Notes: a model not told the origin generated them from the letters alone. A DNA stretch of 64,000 nt from Sulfitobacter sp. D7 (GCF_003611275.1 NZ_CP020694.1:1550001-1614000); one strand, 5' to 3'; numbered from the stretch's first letter, positions 42,857 to 51,653 are shown. Numbers and translations: made by a program.

Positions 42857-43201
42857 ATGACGATAATTACCCCGGAGCAAGAGACGCAAGACAGCGCAGA
42901 CATCCTGCGCGGTCTTCAAGAAGCAATCGGCGCGCTGCGTCGGGAAATCGAAGGTCTGACTGAACAGACCCGGTCCGGGGGGGAACTCAAGGAAACTGCG
43001 GTGTCTAGCAACACGTCCAAAGTGGCGGGTTTGCTGGCGCATTGCCTGAAAGCGGAGAATACGCTGAATGACTGTCGAAACCGACAAGCTGGAATCGCGC
43101 GCGGGGGCTATGCCCTCGACATGGACAAAGCGCGGGCTGACATCGGGTGCAAGCTGGATCGCCTGCGCCGATGCTCTGACCCAGGCGCAGTTTCTGAATG
43201 A
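42857..43201 (+). CDS. GTA g1, small terminase-like protein
   Basis: The 114-residue protein has a coiled N-terminal half (ILRGLQEAIGALRREIEGLTEQT) and lies at the head of the GTA cluster. In Rhodobacter capsulatus gp1 acts as the TerS that brings host DNA to the large terminase. This assignment rests on position and helical character, not on a strong motif. The ATG after GAGAGGTAAAG was chosen. Its last 134 bases overlap g2 in another frame. Confidence 0.75.
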   Translation: MTIITPEQETQDSADILRGLQEAIGALRREIEGLTEQTRSGGELKETAVSSNTSKVAGLLAHCLKAENTLNDCRNRQAGIARGGYALDMDKARADIGCKLDRLRRCSDPGAVSE

Positions 43202-44480
43202 CCTAGATGAGGGAGAGCTACTGGCTCTCCCTTTTTTGTTCGAGTTCTGGGCGTTGGACCATCAACTGCCGCCCGAGGGTGATTGGCGGACATGGGTGAT
43301 CATGGGCGGTCGCGGTGCGGGGAAGACCCGCGCCGGGGCCGAATGGGTGCGCAGCAAGGTTGAGGGGAGTAGGCCGTTGGATGCTGGGGAGTGCAGCCGC
43401 GTGGCGCTGGTGGGCGAGACGATTGAGCAGGTGCGCGAGGTGATGATCTTTGGCGACAGCGGCATTCTGGCCTGTAGCCCGCCGGATCGGCGGCCCGATT
43501 GGGAGGCGACGCGCAAGCGGTTGGTCTGGCCCAACGGCGCGATTGCGACGGTGCATACGGCGCATGATCCCGAAGGGCTGCGCGGGCCGCAGTTTGATGC
43601 GGCTTGGGTGGATGAATTGGCGAAATGGAAACGCGGGCAGGAGGCTTGGGATCAGTTGCAATTTGCGCTGCGCTTGGGGGAGCGGCCTCAGGTCTGTGTC
43701 ACCACGACGCCGCGCAATGTGGATGTGTTGAAGGCGCTTTTGGCCGCGCCGTCCACGGTGACGACCCATGCGCCGACGGAGGCGAATGCGGCGAACTTGG
43801 CGGGGTCTTTCCTTGAAGAGGTGCGGGCGCGGTACCGCGGCACGCGGCTCGGTCGGCAGGAGTTGGACGGAGTGTTGCTGGCGGATGCGGAGGGCGCGCT
43901 CTGGACCTCGGCTTTGCTGGAAGCGGGCCGGTTGCGCGCGGCGCCGGAGTTGGATCGGATCGTGGTGGGCTTGGACCCGGCGACGACCAGCGGGGCGGGC
44001 TCGGATGAATGTGGGATCGTTGTAGTGGGCGCGCAGACCAAAGGGCCGCCGCAGGATTGGCGGGCGGTGGTGCTGGCCGATTGCACGGTGCGGGGCGCCA
44101 CGCCGAACGGCTGGGCGCAGGCGGCGATAGCGGCGATGACGCGCTATGGGGCGGACCGTTTGGTGGCCGAGGTGAACCAAGGGGGGCAGTTGGTCAGTGA
44201 GGTCTTGCGGCAGGTCGATCCGTTGGTGTCACTCAAGACCGTTCATGCGGCACGGGGCAAGGTGGCGCGGGCGGAGCCTGTGGCCGCGCTTTATGAGCAG
44301 GGGCGGGTGAGCCATTTGCCGGGGCTGGATGCATTGGAGGATCAGATGTGTCTGATGACGGCGCGGGGGTACGAGGGCAAAGGCAGCCCGGACCGGGTCG
44401 ATGCGCTGGTCTGGGCGCTGCATGAGCTGATGATTGAGCCTGCATCGCAGTGGCGCAGTCCGGGGGTGCGGAGCCTGTAG
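43068..44480 (+). CDS. GTA g2, large terminase (packaging ATPase-nuclease)
   Basis: The 470-residue TerL has a Walker A motif GGRGAGKT at residues 80-87 preceded by WRTWVIM, and a Walker B motif in FDAAWVDELAKW. The RNase H-like nuclease has LDRIVVGLDPATTSGAG and ends at DRVDALVWALHELMIEP. It pumps about one headful of random host DNA into capsids. The ATG with GGAGAA before it was used; a later ATG at 43110 is possible. All motifs are intact. Confidence 0.93.
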   Translation: MTVETDKLESRAGAMPSTWTKRGLTSGASWIACADALTQAQFLNDLDEGELLALPFLFEFWALDHQLPPEGDWRTWVIMGGRGAGKTRAGAEWVRSKVEGSRPLDAGECSRVALVGETIEQVREVMIFGDSGILACSPPDRRPDWEATRKRLVWPNGAIATVHTAHDPEGLRGPQFDAAWVDELAKWKRGQEAWDQLQFALRLGERPQVCVTTTPRNVDVLKALLAAPSTVTTHAPTEANAANLAGSFLEEVRARYRGTRLGRQELDGVLLADAEGALWTSALLEAGRLRAAPELDRIVVGLDPATTSGAGSDECGIVVVGAQTKGPPQDWRAVVLADCTVRGATPNGWAQAAIAAMTRYGADRLVAEVNQGGQLVSEVLRQVDPLVSLKTVHAARGKVARAEPVAALYEQGRVSHLPGLDALEDQMCLMTARGYEGKGSPDRVDALVWALHELMIEPASQWRSPGVRSL

Positions 44481-44608
44481 GGCGGGCGTTGCGCAGGGGA
44501 GCGTGCGGTCGGTTACCCGGCCTTTAATATTTTATTGAGACAGTCTGACAACGCCGGGCAGCAGAGGATCACGCCGCTGCAAAGGCCGGGCAGAACGAGG
44601 AGCGACAG

Positions 44609-45784
44609 ATGGTATTCGATTTTCTACGGCGCGGCGCGGCTGAGACCGTTGAGCAGAAAGCTTCGGCGACCGGGCCGGTCGTGGCCTATCAGACCTCGGG
44701 TCGTGTCGCTTGGAGCCCGCGGGACAGTGTGAGCCTGACGCGCTCGGGCTTTTGCGGCAATCCGGTTGGGTTTCGCTCGGTCAAGCTGATTGCCGAGGCG
44801 GCGGCGGCCTTGCCGCTGGTCGTGCAGGACGCGGCGCGGCGCTATGGCGATCATCCGCTGATGTCGCTGATGCGCCGCCCGAATGCGGGGCAGGGCCGGG
44901 CCGAGTTGTTCGAGGCGCTCTACGGGCAGATGCTTCTCAGCGGCGATGGCTATGTCGAGGCGGTGGGCGGCGAAGGCGGTCTGCCGATTGAGTTGCATGT
45001 GCTGCGCTCGGACCGGATGAGCGTGGTGCCGGGGGCGGATGGATGGCCGGTGGCCTATGAATATGCGGTGGGCGGGCGCAAGCATCGCTTTGACGCCAGC
45101 GGGGCGGTGACGCCGGTTTGTCATATCCGCAACTTTCACCCGCAGGACGACCACTACGGGTTCAGCCCCATGCAGGCGGCGGCGATGGCGATGGATGTGC
45201 ATAACGCGGCGAGCCGCTGGTCGAAGGCGCTTTTGGACAATGCGGCGCGGCCGTCGGGGGCGATTGTGTACCGCGGGGCCGAGGGGCAGGGCAAGCTGAG
45301 TGAGGATCAGTATGATCGGCTGGTGAGCGAGATGGAGAGCCATCATCAGGGCGCGCGCAATGCGGGGCGACCGATGCTGCTGGAAGGTGGGCTTGACTGG
45401 AAACCGATGGGGTTTTCGCCCTCGGACATGGAATTTCAGAAGACTAAGGAAAGTGCCGCGCGTGAAATTGCGCTCGCCTTTGGGGTGCCGCCGATGCTGA
45501 TCGGGGTGCAGGGGGATGCGACCTATGCCAATTATCAGGAGGCGCATCGGGCATTCTATCGTCTGACCGTTCTGCCGCTGGCGACACGGGTGACGGCTGC
45601 GCTGGCGGAGTGGTTAAGCGGGTATCTGGGCGAGACGGTGAGTTTGAAGCCGGACTTGGACCAAGTGCCGGCCTTGGCGGCCGAGAGGGATGCGCAATGG
45701 TCGCGGGTCTCGGCAGCGGCGTTCTTGAGCGATGCGGAAAAGCGCGCCCTGTTGGGGCTGCCTGCGGTGGCGAATGATGCCTGA
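44609..45784 (+). CDS. GTA g3, portal protein (HK97-type)
   Basis: The 391-residue portal family protein forms the dodecameric ring at the capsid vertex. It shows RSVKLIAEAAAALPLVV, GDGYVEAVGGEGGLPIELHVLRSDRM, the central AMDVHNAASRWSKALLDNAARPSGAI and FGVPPMLIGVQGDATYANYQEAHRAFYRLTVLPLATRV. It is of normal length for GTA portals. A GAGGAGCGACAG Shine-Dalgarno lies before it, and its end overlaps g3.5. Confidence 0.93.
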   Translation: MVFDFLRRGAAETVEQKASATGPVVAYQTSGRVAWSPRDSVSLTRSGFCGNPVGFRSVKLIAEAAAALPLVVQDAARRYGDHPLMSLMRRPNAGQGRAELFEALYGQMLLSGDGYVEAVGGEGGLPIELHVLRSDRMSVVPGADGWPVAYEYAVGGRKHRFDASGAVTPVCHIRNFHPQDDHYGFSPMQAAAMAMDVHNAASRWSKALLDNAARPSGAIVYRGAEGQGKLSEDQYDRLVSEMESHHQGARNAGRPMLLEGGLDWKPMGFSPSDMEFQKTKESAAREIALAFGVPPMLIGVQGDATYANYQEAHRAFYRLTVLPLATRVTAALAEWLSGYLGETVSLKPDLDQVPALAAERDAQWSRVSAAAFLSDAEKRALLGLPAVANDA

Positions 45785-46001
45785 ATTGCGCGAGATCGAG
45801 CGGTTCGAATGCGCGCCGGGATTGCGGCTTCAGGCGCATGAGACGCTGAGCGCGGTACACCGCGAGAACATGCAAAAGCGGCTCGACCGGATTGAGCAGA
45901 TGATGGAACGGCTGGAACGGCGCTTGTGGTTGACGGTTTACGGCGTGGTCGCGGTGATCTTGGCGCAGGCGGTGCAATCCTTTCTGGTGGTGGCGCCGTA
46001 G
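45777..46001 (+). CDS. GTA g3.5, small protein with C-terminal membrane helix
   Basis: The 74-residue protein has a basic coiled region (HRENMQKRLDRIEQMMERLERRL) followed by a single hydrophobic helix (WLTVYGVVAVILAQAVQSFLVV). It overlaps the end of g3 by 8 bases and corresponds by place and size to the g3.5 of RcGTA, whose exact function is unclear to me. An ATG 3 bases earlier is an equally possible start. It could anchor the portal region or assist membrane contact. Confidence 0.75.
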   Translation: MPELREIERFECAPGLRLQAHETLSAVHRENMQKRLDRIEQMMERLERRLWLTVYGVVAVILAQAVQSFLVVAP

Positions 46002-46025
46002 CGGGCTGAAAAAGAGGAAATAACA

Positions 46026-46634
46026 ATGGGTTATCAGATAATAAACTCCGGCGCTCTGCCGGAGAACGGGGAAGGTCTGTGTGCTGGGGCCGCTTTGGAA
46101 CATAAGTTCGCCCGTTTCGGCACGGTGGCTGAGGTGGAGGGCGGGCTGGAGATCAGCGGATACGCCAGCCTTTTTGGTGCGGTGGATCAGGGGGGCGACG
46201 TGGTGGAAGCCGGCGCCTATGCGGCGAGCCTTGCCCAAGTCACGAAAGCCGGGCGCAGCGTCAAAATGCTGTGGCAGCATGATCCCGGCCAGCCCATCGG
46301 GGTCTGGGACGAGGTGCATGAAGATGGCCGGGGCCTGTGGGTCAAGGGGCGCATCCTGAGCAGTGTTGCCAAGGGGCGGGAAGCGGCCGCGTTGATTGAG
46401 GCAGGAGCCATCGACGGGCTCAGCATCGGCTACCGCACCGTGAAGGCGGGCAAGAATACTAAGGGGCAACGGCTGCTGACGGAGTTGGAGCTTTGGGAGG
46501 TGTCTTTGGTGACCTTTCCGATGCTGCCCTCGGCGCGGGTGGGGGCCAAGGGGGATTTCAAGGCTGTGGGTGATGTTCTGCGGGACATGGCGGCGGCCTT
46601 TGACGCGGCGCGGCGCGATATGGCGCGCGGCTGA
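46026..46634 (+). CDS. GTA g4, prohead maturation protease
   Basis: The 202-residue HK97-type (U35) serine protease has EISGYASLFGAVDQGGDVVEAGAY, the catalytic histidine in VKMLWQHDPGQPIGVWDEV and the catalytic serine in GAIDGLSIGYRTV. ELWEVSLVTFPMLPSARV follows. It cleaves the N-terminal scaffold segment of the capsid protein encoded immediately downstream. Confidence 0.92.
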   Translation: MGYQIINSGALPENGEGLCAGAALEHKFARFGTVAEVEGGLEISGYASLFGAVDQGGDVVEAGAYAASLAQVTKAGRSVKMLWQHDPGQPIGVWDEVHEDGRGLWVKGRILSSVAKGREAAALIEAGAIDGLSIGYRTVKAGKNTKGQRLLTELELWEVSLVTFPMLPSARVGAKGDFKAVGDVLRDMAAAFDAARRDMARG

Positions 46635-46670
46635 GCCTGAGTTTGACTGAGCAAGATCAGAGGAAAAGCA

Positions 46671-47849
46671 ATGACCAAGAGCGAGATGAGCACAAAGGCG
46701 GGCGCAGACCTGTCCCCGGCGGAGGAAGTGCGGCAGGCCGTGAGCGGTTTTGTCAGTGACTTCAACGGCTTTCGGGCCGAGATCAATACGAAACTTCAAC
46801 AATCAGAAGAGCGAATTGCCATGATGGACCGCAAGATGACCCTGCCTGCCCGCAGCCCTTTGGGCGGCGCGATTGAGCAAGATGCACCGCATAAGAAAGC
46901 CTTTGACGCCTATCTGCGCAATGGCGATGACGATGGGCTGCGGGGGCTGGAACTGGACGGCAAATCGATGTCGACGGCGGTGAACTCGGATGGCGGCTAT
47001 CTGGTGGATCCGCAGACATCGGAGCGGGTGCAATCGGTGCTGAATTCCGGCGCATCAATCCGCGCGATTGCGGCGGTGGTGCAGGTCGAGGCCACGTCTT
47101 ATGACGTGCTGGTCGATCATGCCGATGTGGGGGCGGGCTGGGCCACCGAAAGTGGTGCGCAGGCCGAGACGGACACGCCGCAGATCGACCGGATCACCGT
47201 GCCGCTGCATGAGTTGAGTGCACTGCCCAAGGCGAGCCAACGGCTGCTGGACGACAGCGCCTTTGATATCGAAGGCTGGCTCGCGGGCCGCATCGCCGAC
47301 AAATTCGCACGGGCCGAGGCGGCGGCCTTTGTCAGCGGTGATGGGATCGACAAACCGACCGGTTTTTTGAGCCATCCGGCGGTCGATAACGACGTCTGGA
47401 GCTGGGGCAATCTGGGCTATGTCCCCAGCGGCACCAACGCCAATCCCGAGGCGGATGCGATCATTGAATTGGTCTACGCCCTTGGCGCGGCTTACCGCAA
47501 GAACGCGGTCTTCGTGATGAACTCCAAGACCACGGCCAAGGTGCGCAAGTTGAAAGACACCGACGGGCGCTTTCTGTGGTCGGATGGGCTGGCCGCGGGA
47601 GAGCCTGCGCGGTTGATGGGATATCCGGTGCTGGTGGCCGAGGATATGCCCGACCCGGCGACGGATGCGATGGCTATCGCATTTGGTGACTTCTCGGCCG
47701 GGTACACGGTGGCTGAGCGCCCCGATCTGCGGATCCTGCGCGATCCCTTCAGCGCCAAGCCGCATGTGCTGTTCTATGCGACCAAACGTGTCGGCGGTGA
47801 CGTGAGCGATTTCGCGGCGATCAAGCTGATGAAATTCGGCCTGGCGTAA
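46671..47849 (+). CDS. GTA g5, major capsid protein (HK97 fold)
   Basis: The 392-residue protein begins with a charged coiled scaffold segment (about residues 1-95, e.g. EEVRQAVSGFVSDFNGFRAEINTKLQQ) removed by g4. The HK97 capsid domain follows: STAVNSDGGYLVDPQTSERVQSVLN, AEAAAFVSGDGIDKPTGFL, VFVMNSKTTAKVRKLKDTDGRFLW and ADGMAIAFGDFSAGYTV-like EDMPDPATDAMAIAFGDF. It forms the small GTA capsid. AGAGGAAAAGC precedes the start, and a strong hairpin lies just after the stop. Confidence 0.95.
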   Translation: MTKSEMSTKAGADLSPAEEVRQAVSGFVSDFNGFRAEINTKLQQSEERIAMMDRKMTLPARSPLGGAIEQDAPHKKAFDAYLRNGDDDGLRGLELDGKSMSTAVNSDGGYLVDPQTSERVQSVLNSGASIRAIAAVVQVEATSYDVLVDHADVGAGWATESGAQAETDTPQIDRITVPLHELSALPKASQRLLDDSAFDIEGWLAGRIADKFARAEAAAFVSGDGIDKPTGFLSHPAVDNDVWSWGNLGYVPSGTNANPEADAIIELVYALGAAYRKNAVFVMNSKTTAKVRKLKDTDGRFLWSDGLAAGEPARLMGYPVLVAEDMPDPATDAMAIAFGDFSAGYTVAERPDLRILRDPFSAKPHVLFYATKRVGGDVSDFAAIKLMKFGLA

Positions 47850-47862
47850 GCCGGTGCCGAAG

Positions 47863-47888
47863 CCGGGGCCGGGGCAACTTGGCCCCGG
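47863..47888 (+). other. Stem-loop after the capsid gene
   Basis: An 8-bp stem (CCGGGGCC / GGCCCCGG) encloses a 10-base loop. No T-tract follows, so it is more likely a 3' stabiliser for the abundant capsid message or a partial terminator than a full stop. Confidence 0.55.
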
Positions 47889-48015
47889 TCCGGACGTGCG
47901 CCTGCAAGGTTGTGTTGTCTAGCTGCTCCCCTCCGACCGAGCAATGCAACCGGTGCGCGTCCGGGAATAAGCGCATGGCCCCATGGGGCGAGGGAGCGAA
48001 TTTTGGAGACTTTCG

Positions 48016-48615
48016 ATGATGTTGATCGAAGAGACAAATGTGCCGGATGCGGTCTTGCCGGTTGAGGCCTTCAGAATGCATCTGCGCCTTGGCAGCGGTT
48101 TTGGGCAGGACGGCCTTCAGGAGCCGGTGTTGCGCAGTTTCCTGCGTGCGGCAATCGCGGCGGTGGAGGCGCGGACGGGGAAGGTGTTGATCACCCGGCG
48201 TTTTGCCCTGTCGCTGACCTTTTGGCGCGATGCGGCGGCGCAGGTTTTGCCGGTGGCGCCCGTGCAGGAGGTCGCGCGGGTGGCATTGGTCGCGCGTGAT
48301 GGGGCAGAGACGCTGGTTGACCCCGACCGCTATTGGCTGGAGCGCGATGCGCAAGCGCCGCGGTTGCGCGCCAGCACAGCCGCCTTGCCCCGCATCCCGA
48401 GTGCCGGGGCCGCGCTGATCAGTTTCGACGCAGGCATGGCCGCCGATTGGGCCGGACTGCCGGATGATCTGGCCCAAGCGGTGATGCTGCTGGCGGCACA
48501 TTATTATGAATACCGCGACGATACGGCGCTTGGCGAAGGGTGCATGCCCTTTGGTGTCAGCAGCCTGATTGAGCGCTACCGCCGCGTACGTGTCGGCTTT
48601 GGTGGTGCGGCATGA
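48016..48615 (+). CDS. GTA g6, head-tail connector protein
   Basis: The 199-residue protein has VEAFRMHLRLG, LRSFLRAAIAAVEARTGKVLITRRFALSLTFWRD and ISFDAGMAADWAGLPDDLAQAVMLLAAHYYEYRD. This is the gp6-type connector pattern seen in siphoviruses and GTAs. It forms the ring joining portal and tail. The ATG preceded by TTTTGGAGACTTTCG was preferred to upstream starts. It overlaps g7 by four bases. Confidence 0.88.
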   Translation: MMLIEETNVPDAVLPVEAFRMHLRLGSGFGQDGLQEPVLRSFLRAAIAAVEARTGKVLITRRFALSLTFWRDAAAQVLPVAPVQEVARVALVARDGAETLVDPDRYWLERDAQAPRLRASTAALPRIPSAGAALISFDAGMAADWAGLPDDLAQAVMLLAAHYYEYRDDTALGEGCMPFGVSSLIERYRRVRVGFGGAA

Positions 48616-48950
48616 GCCGCCCGCATTTGAACCGCCCGCTGGCCTTGGAAGCCCCACAACGGGTGAGCGATGGCGCGGGGGGGCATACCGAAGTCTGGCA
48701 GCCTTTGGGCACCCTTTGGGCAGAGGTTCGCGCGCGGACGGGGCGGGAAACCACCGCAGGCGGGGTGGCCGTCAGCCGGATGGGGTTCAAAATCACGGTC
48801 CGCGCGGCACCGCAGGGCGCGCCCGACAGGCCGACGCCGGATCAGCGGTTTCGGGAAGGCACGCGGGTTTTCGTGATCCGGGCGGTGGCCGAGAGCGATG
48901 CAGGCGGGCGGTATCTGACCTGCTTTGCCGATGAGGAGGTGGCGGTATGA
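48612..48950 (+). CDS. GTA g7, head-tail adaptor (stopper)
   Basis: The 112-residue protein matches head-tail adaptor proteins, with QRVSDGAGGHTEVWQPLGTLWAEVRARTGRE early and HRV-like motif DQRFREGTRVFVIRAVAESDAGGRYLTCFADEEVAV late. It plugs the connector after DNA filling. Its start overlaps g6 and its end overlaps g8, each by ATGA, a tight operon. Confidence 0.88.
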   Translation: MSRPHLNRPLALEAPQRVSDGAGGHTEVWQPLGTLWAEVRARTGRETTAGGVAVSRMGFKITVRAAPQGAPDRPTPDQRFREGTRVFVIRAVAESDAGGRYLTCFADEEVAV

Positions 48951-49357
48951 CCTACGCGCTTTCAGGGGCTTTGCAGGCGGCGGTCTATGACCTGTTGCAG
49001 AGTGATCCGGGGCTCACGGCCATGATCGGCGATGCGGTCTATGACGCGGTGCCGGGGGGGAGCTTGCCCGAGACCTACGTTCTGCTGGGGCAGGAGATGG
49101 CGAAGGATGCGTCTGACCCCGAGGGCGCGGGCGCGGACCACCGCCTCACCCTGTCGGTGATCACCAGCGCGCTTGGGTTCAGCACGGCGAAGGGCTGCGC
49201 GGCTGTGATCTGCGATTTGCTGCATGGGGCGCAGCCAGCGCTTAGCCGCGGGCATGTGGTGGATATGGCCTTTCTCAAAGCGACGGCACGGCGGATCGAC
49301 GGGGCCGCGGGGCGGCAGATCGACCTGCAATTCCGCGCCCGGGTCGCGGATGCGTAA
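48947..49357 (+). CDS. GTA g8, tail terminator (DUF3168)
   Basis: The 136-residue DUF3168-type protein has GALQAAVYDLLQSDPGLTAMIGDAVYDAVPGGSLPETYVLLG and LTLSVITSALGFSTAKGCAAVICDLLHGA. RGHVVDMAFLKATARRIDGAAGRQIDLQFRARV closes it. In GTAs and siphoviruses it caps the tail tube end that joins the head. It follows the g7 stop by overlap. Confidence 0.88.
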   Translation: MTYALSGALQAAVYDLLQSDPGLTAMIGDAVYDAVPGGSLPETYVLLGQEMAKDASDPEGAGADHRLTLSVITSALGFSTAKGCAAVICDLLHGAQPALSRGHVVDMAFLKATARRIDGAAGRQIDLQFRARVADA

Positions 49358-49392
49358 GACTTCAGATTCTAGATTGGTGCGAGGAGATAGAG

Positions 49393-49815
49393 ATGGCAGT
49401 GCAAGCGGGCAAAGACCTTTTGGTCAAAGTGGATATGACCAGCGATGGTCAGTTCGAGACGATCGCCGGGCTGAGGGCCAAGCGGGTGAGTTTCAACGCC
49501 GAAACGGTGGATGTGACCTCGCTCGATTCAAGCGGGGGTTGGCGGGAGTTGCTGGCGGGCGCGGGGGTACGCTCGGCCGCGATCAGTGGCTCGGGGGTGT
49601 TTCGCGATGCGGGCACGGATGAACGGGCGCGGCAGTTGTTCTTTAACGGGCTGACGCCGGATTTTCAGGTCATCATCCCGGATTTCGGTGTGGTGCAGGG
49701 GCCGTTTCAGGTCTCCGCCCTGGAATACGCGGGGTCCCTGAATGGGGAGGCCACGTTTGAGTTGAGCCTGCAATCTGCGGGAGAGCTGGTCTTTACCCCC
49801 GACGTGGTGGTGTGA
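49393..49815 (+). CDS. GTA g9, major tail tube protein
   Basis: The 140-residue protein matches the TP901-1-type major tail protein: AVQAGKDLLVKVDMTSDGQFETIAGLRAKRVSFNAETVDVTSLDSSGGWRELLAGAGVRSAAISGSGVF and FQVIIPDFGVVQGPFQVSALEYAGSLNGEATFELSLQSAG. Hexameric rings of it form the tail tube. AGGAGATAGAG precedes the ATG. g10 starts at its end. Confidence 0.92.
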   Translation: MAVQAGKDLLVKVDMTSDGQFETIAGLRAKRVSFNAETVDVTSLDSSGGWRELLAGAGVRSAAISGSGVFRDAGTDERARQLFFNGLTPDFQVIIPDFGVVQGPFQVSALEYAGSLNGEATFELSLQSAGELVFTPDVVV

Positions 49816-49817
49816 CC

Positions 49818-50132
49818 ATGGCAAACCCATGGCGCGGCGAGGTGAGCCCGGTGATCGATGGCAAGCGGCATCAGGCGCGGCTGACCCTTGGCGCCTTGGC
49901 CGAGTTGGAGGCGACGTTGGAGGCCGACAGCCTTGTGGCCTTGGTGGAGCGGTTTGAAAGCAATCGCTTTTCCAGTCGCGATGTGCTGGCCCTGCTGCTT
50001 GCCGGGCTGCGCGGGGGCGGAGCGGTGATGGACGCCGCAACGCTTGAACATGCGCAGATTGAGGGCGGGCCGATGGCGGCGGCACGAGCGGCGGCGGAAT
50101 TGCTGGCGCGGGCCTTTACGGTGCAGGCGTGA
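49818..50132 (+). CDS. GTA g10, tail assembly chaperone
   Basis: The 104-residue protein begins MANPWRGEVSPVIDGKRHQARLTLGALAELEATLEADSLVALVERF. This matches the GTA tail-assembly chaperone family (PF11836-like). A GTG six bases upstream overlaps the g9 stop and would add two residues. With g10.1 it probably assists tape-measure and tube assembly, as G/GT chaperones do in lambda. It overlaps g10.1 by four bases. Confidence 0.85.
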   Translation: MANPWRGEVSPVIDGKRHQARLTLGALAELEATLEADSLVALVERFESNRFSSRDVLALLLAGLRGGGAVMDAATLEHAQIEGGPMAAARAAAELLARAFTVQA

Positions 50133-50341
50133 GCACGGCGCAGGGCTTTGACTGGCCCGCCCTGCTGCGGGTGGGCCTGTCGCGATTGCGCCTGCCGCCG
50201 GAACAATTCTGGGCGCTGACGCCGGCGGAGTTGCAGTTGATGCTGGGCCCACCGTCCGCGGCAGCGCCGCTGCTGAGTGAGGGCCTCGCCGCGCTGATGG
50301 CCGCCTATCCAGACGAGATGAAAGGGGCCGATGATGGCTGA
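50129..50341 (+). CDS. GTA g10.1, second tail assembly chaperone
   Basis: The 70-residue protein, with GTG start, has GFDWPALLRVGLSRLRLPPEQFWALTPAELQLMLGP. This is the pattern of the small DUF2376/PF09550 proteins found between g10 and g11 in GTAs. Its start overlaps g10, and its stop overlaps the g11 start, so it is easily missed by annotation. The function is inferred from its position and partner chaperones. Confidence 0.85.
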   Translation: MSTAQGFDWPALLRVGLSRLRLPPEQFWALTPAELQLMLGPPSAAAPLLSEGLAALMAAYPDEMKGADDG

Positions 50342-50993
50342 CTTTGATGATTTCGAGAACCTTGAGAGCCGCGCTGACGGGCTGAATGAGACGCTGGCTC
50401 AAACCAGCGGTTTGGTTGCCGGGTTCGATGGTGAGTTGCGGCGCATGCGCAGCGCGCTTTCCGCAACGGGCAAAGATGTGGCGACCCTCGAAAAAGGGCT
50501 GAGCCGTGGGCTGCGCCGGGCGTTCGACGGGGTAGTTTTTGACGGCGCCAAACTGTCGGACGCGCTGAGCGACTTGGCGCAATCGATGATCCGCACGACC
50601 TACAACGCCGCGATGCGCCCGGTGACCGATCATTTCGGCGGGCTGATCAGCGAGGGGGTGGGCAGTGTTGTGGAAGGCATTTTGCCCTTCGCCAATGGCG
50701 CACCCTTTTCCCAAGGCAAGGTCATGCCGTTTGCGCAGGGCGGGGTGGTGACTTCGGCCACCGCGTTTCCGATGCGCGGCGGCACGGGGCTGATGGGAGA
50801 GGCCGGGCCAGAGGCGATCATGCCGCTGGCCCGGGGGGCGGATGGCAAGCTGGGGGTGCGCGGCAATGGCGGGGGTGCGACCACAATCGTGATGAACATC
50901 ACCACGCCCGATGTGCAGGGGTTTCAGCGCAGCCAAAGCCAGATTGCCGCTCAACTAAGCCGCGCTCTCAGCACGGGCAACCGCAACCGATAA
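50334..50993 (+). CDS. GTA g11, short tail tape measure protein
   Basis: The 219-residue protein begins with coiled-coil ENLESRADGLNETLAQTSGLVAGFDGELRRMRSALSATG. It has a hydrophobic glycine-rich centre (FGGLISEGVGSVVEGILPFANG) and ends GAPFSQGKVMPFAQGGVVTSATAFPMRGGTGLMGEAGPEAIMPLARGADGKLGVRG. The last stretch is the typical C terminus of tape measure proteins. It is far shorter than phage ones, consistent with the short GTA tail. A second ATG 3 bases earlier has worse spacing. Confidence 0.88.
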   Translation: MADFDDFENLESRADGLNETLAQTSGLVAGFDGELRRMRSALSATGKDVATLEKGLSRGLRRAFDGVVFDGAKLSDALSDLAQSMIRTTYNAAMRPVTDHFGGLISEGVGSVVEGILPFANGAPFSQGKVMPFAQGGVVTSATAFPMRGGTGLMGEAGPEAIMPLARGADGKLGVRGNGGGATTIVMNITTPDVQGFQRSQSQIAAQLSRALSTGNRNR

Positions 50994-51020
50994 GCCGCGC
51001 GGCGGTTAAAGGAGCAGATC

Positions 51021-51653
51021 ATGCAATTTCACGATGTCAGATTTCCGCCTTCGCTGAGCTTTGGATCAGTCGGGGGGCCGCAGCGGCAAACGGATGTGGT
51101 CACGCTGGCCAACGGTCATGAGGAACGCAACACGCCTTGGGCCCATTCTCGGCGGGTCTATGATGCGGGGCTGGGGATGCGTTCTATCGATGACCTTCAG
51201 TTGCTGATTGCTTTTTTCGAAGCGCGACTGGGGCAGATGTACGGGTTTCGCTGGAAGGACTGGGCCGACTATAAAACGGGCAAGACGGCGCTTCAGGTGG
51301 CCTTTGACGACCAGAGCATCGGCTATGGAGACGGGGTTCGGGCGGCGTTTCAGCTGACCAAGACTTACCGCTCCGGCGCGCATTCCTACCGGCGTCCGAT
51401 CACCAAACCCGTGGCCGGAACGGTGCGTGTGGGGGTGGAGCAAGACGAGCTGCGCGAGGGTGTCGAATACGAGATCGACGCAAGCACGGGGATTGTAACA
51501 TTTGCCCATCCGCCGGACCCTGAGATGGAGATCTTCGCGGGCTTCGAGTTCGACGTGCCCGTGCGCTTTGACACGGACCGCATTCTTATCTCGGTCGAGA
51601 GTTTTCAGGCCGGGCAGGTGCCCGACGTGCCGGTAATCGAGGTGCGGGTCTGA
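51021..51653 (+). CDS. GTA g12, distal tail protein (DUF2460)
   Basis: The 210-residue protein matches DUF2460: FHDVRFPPSLSFGSVGGPQRQTDVVTLANGHEERNTPWAHSRRVYDAGLGMRSIDDLQLLIAFFEARLGQMYGFRWKDWADYKTG. FDVPVRFDTDRILISVESF closes it. It forms the distal tail ring that attaches the baseplate hub. AAAGGAGCAGATC precedes the start, and its stop overlaps the g13 ATG. Confidence 0.93.
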   Translation: MQFHDVRFPPSLSFGSVGGPQRQTDVVTLANGHEERNTPWAHSRRVYDAGLGMRSIDDLQLLIAFFEARLGQMYGFRWKDWADYKTGKTALQVAFDDQSIGYGDGVRAAFQLTKTYRSGAHSYRRPITKPVAGTVRVGVEQDELREGVEYEIDASTGIVTFAHPPDPEMEIFAGFEFDVPVRFDTDRILISVESFQAGQVPDVPVIEVRV

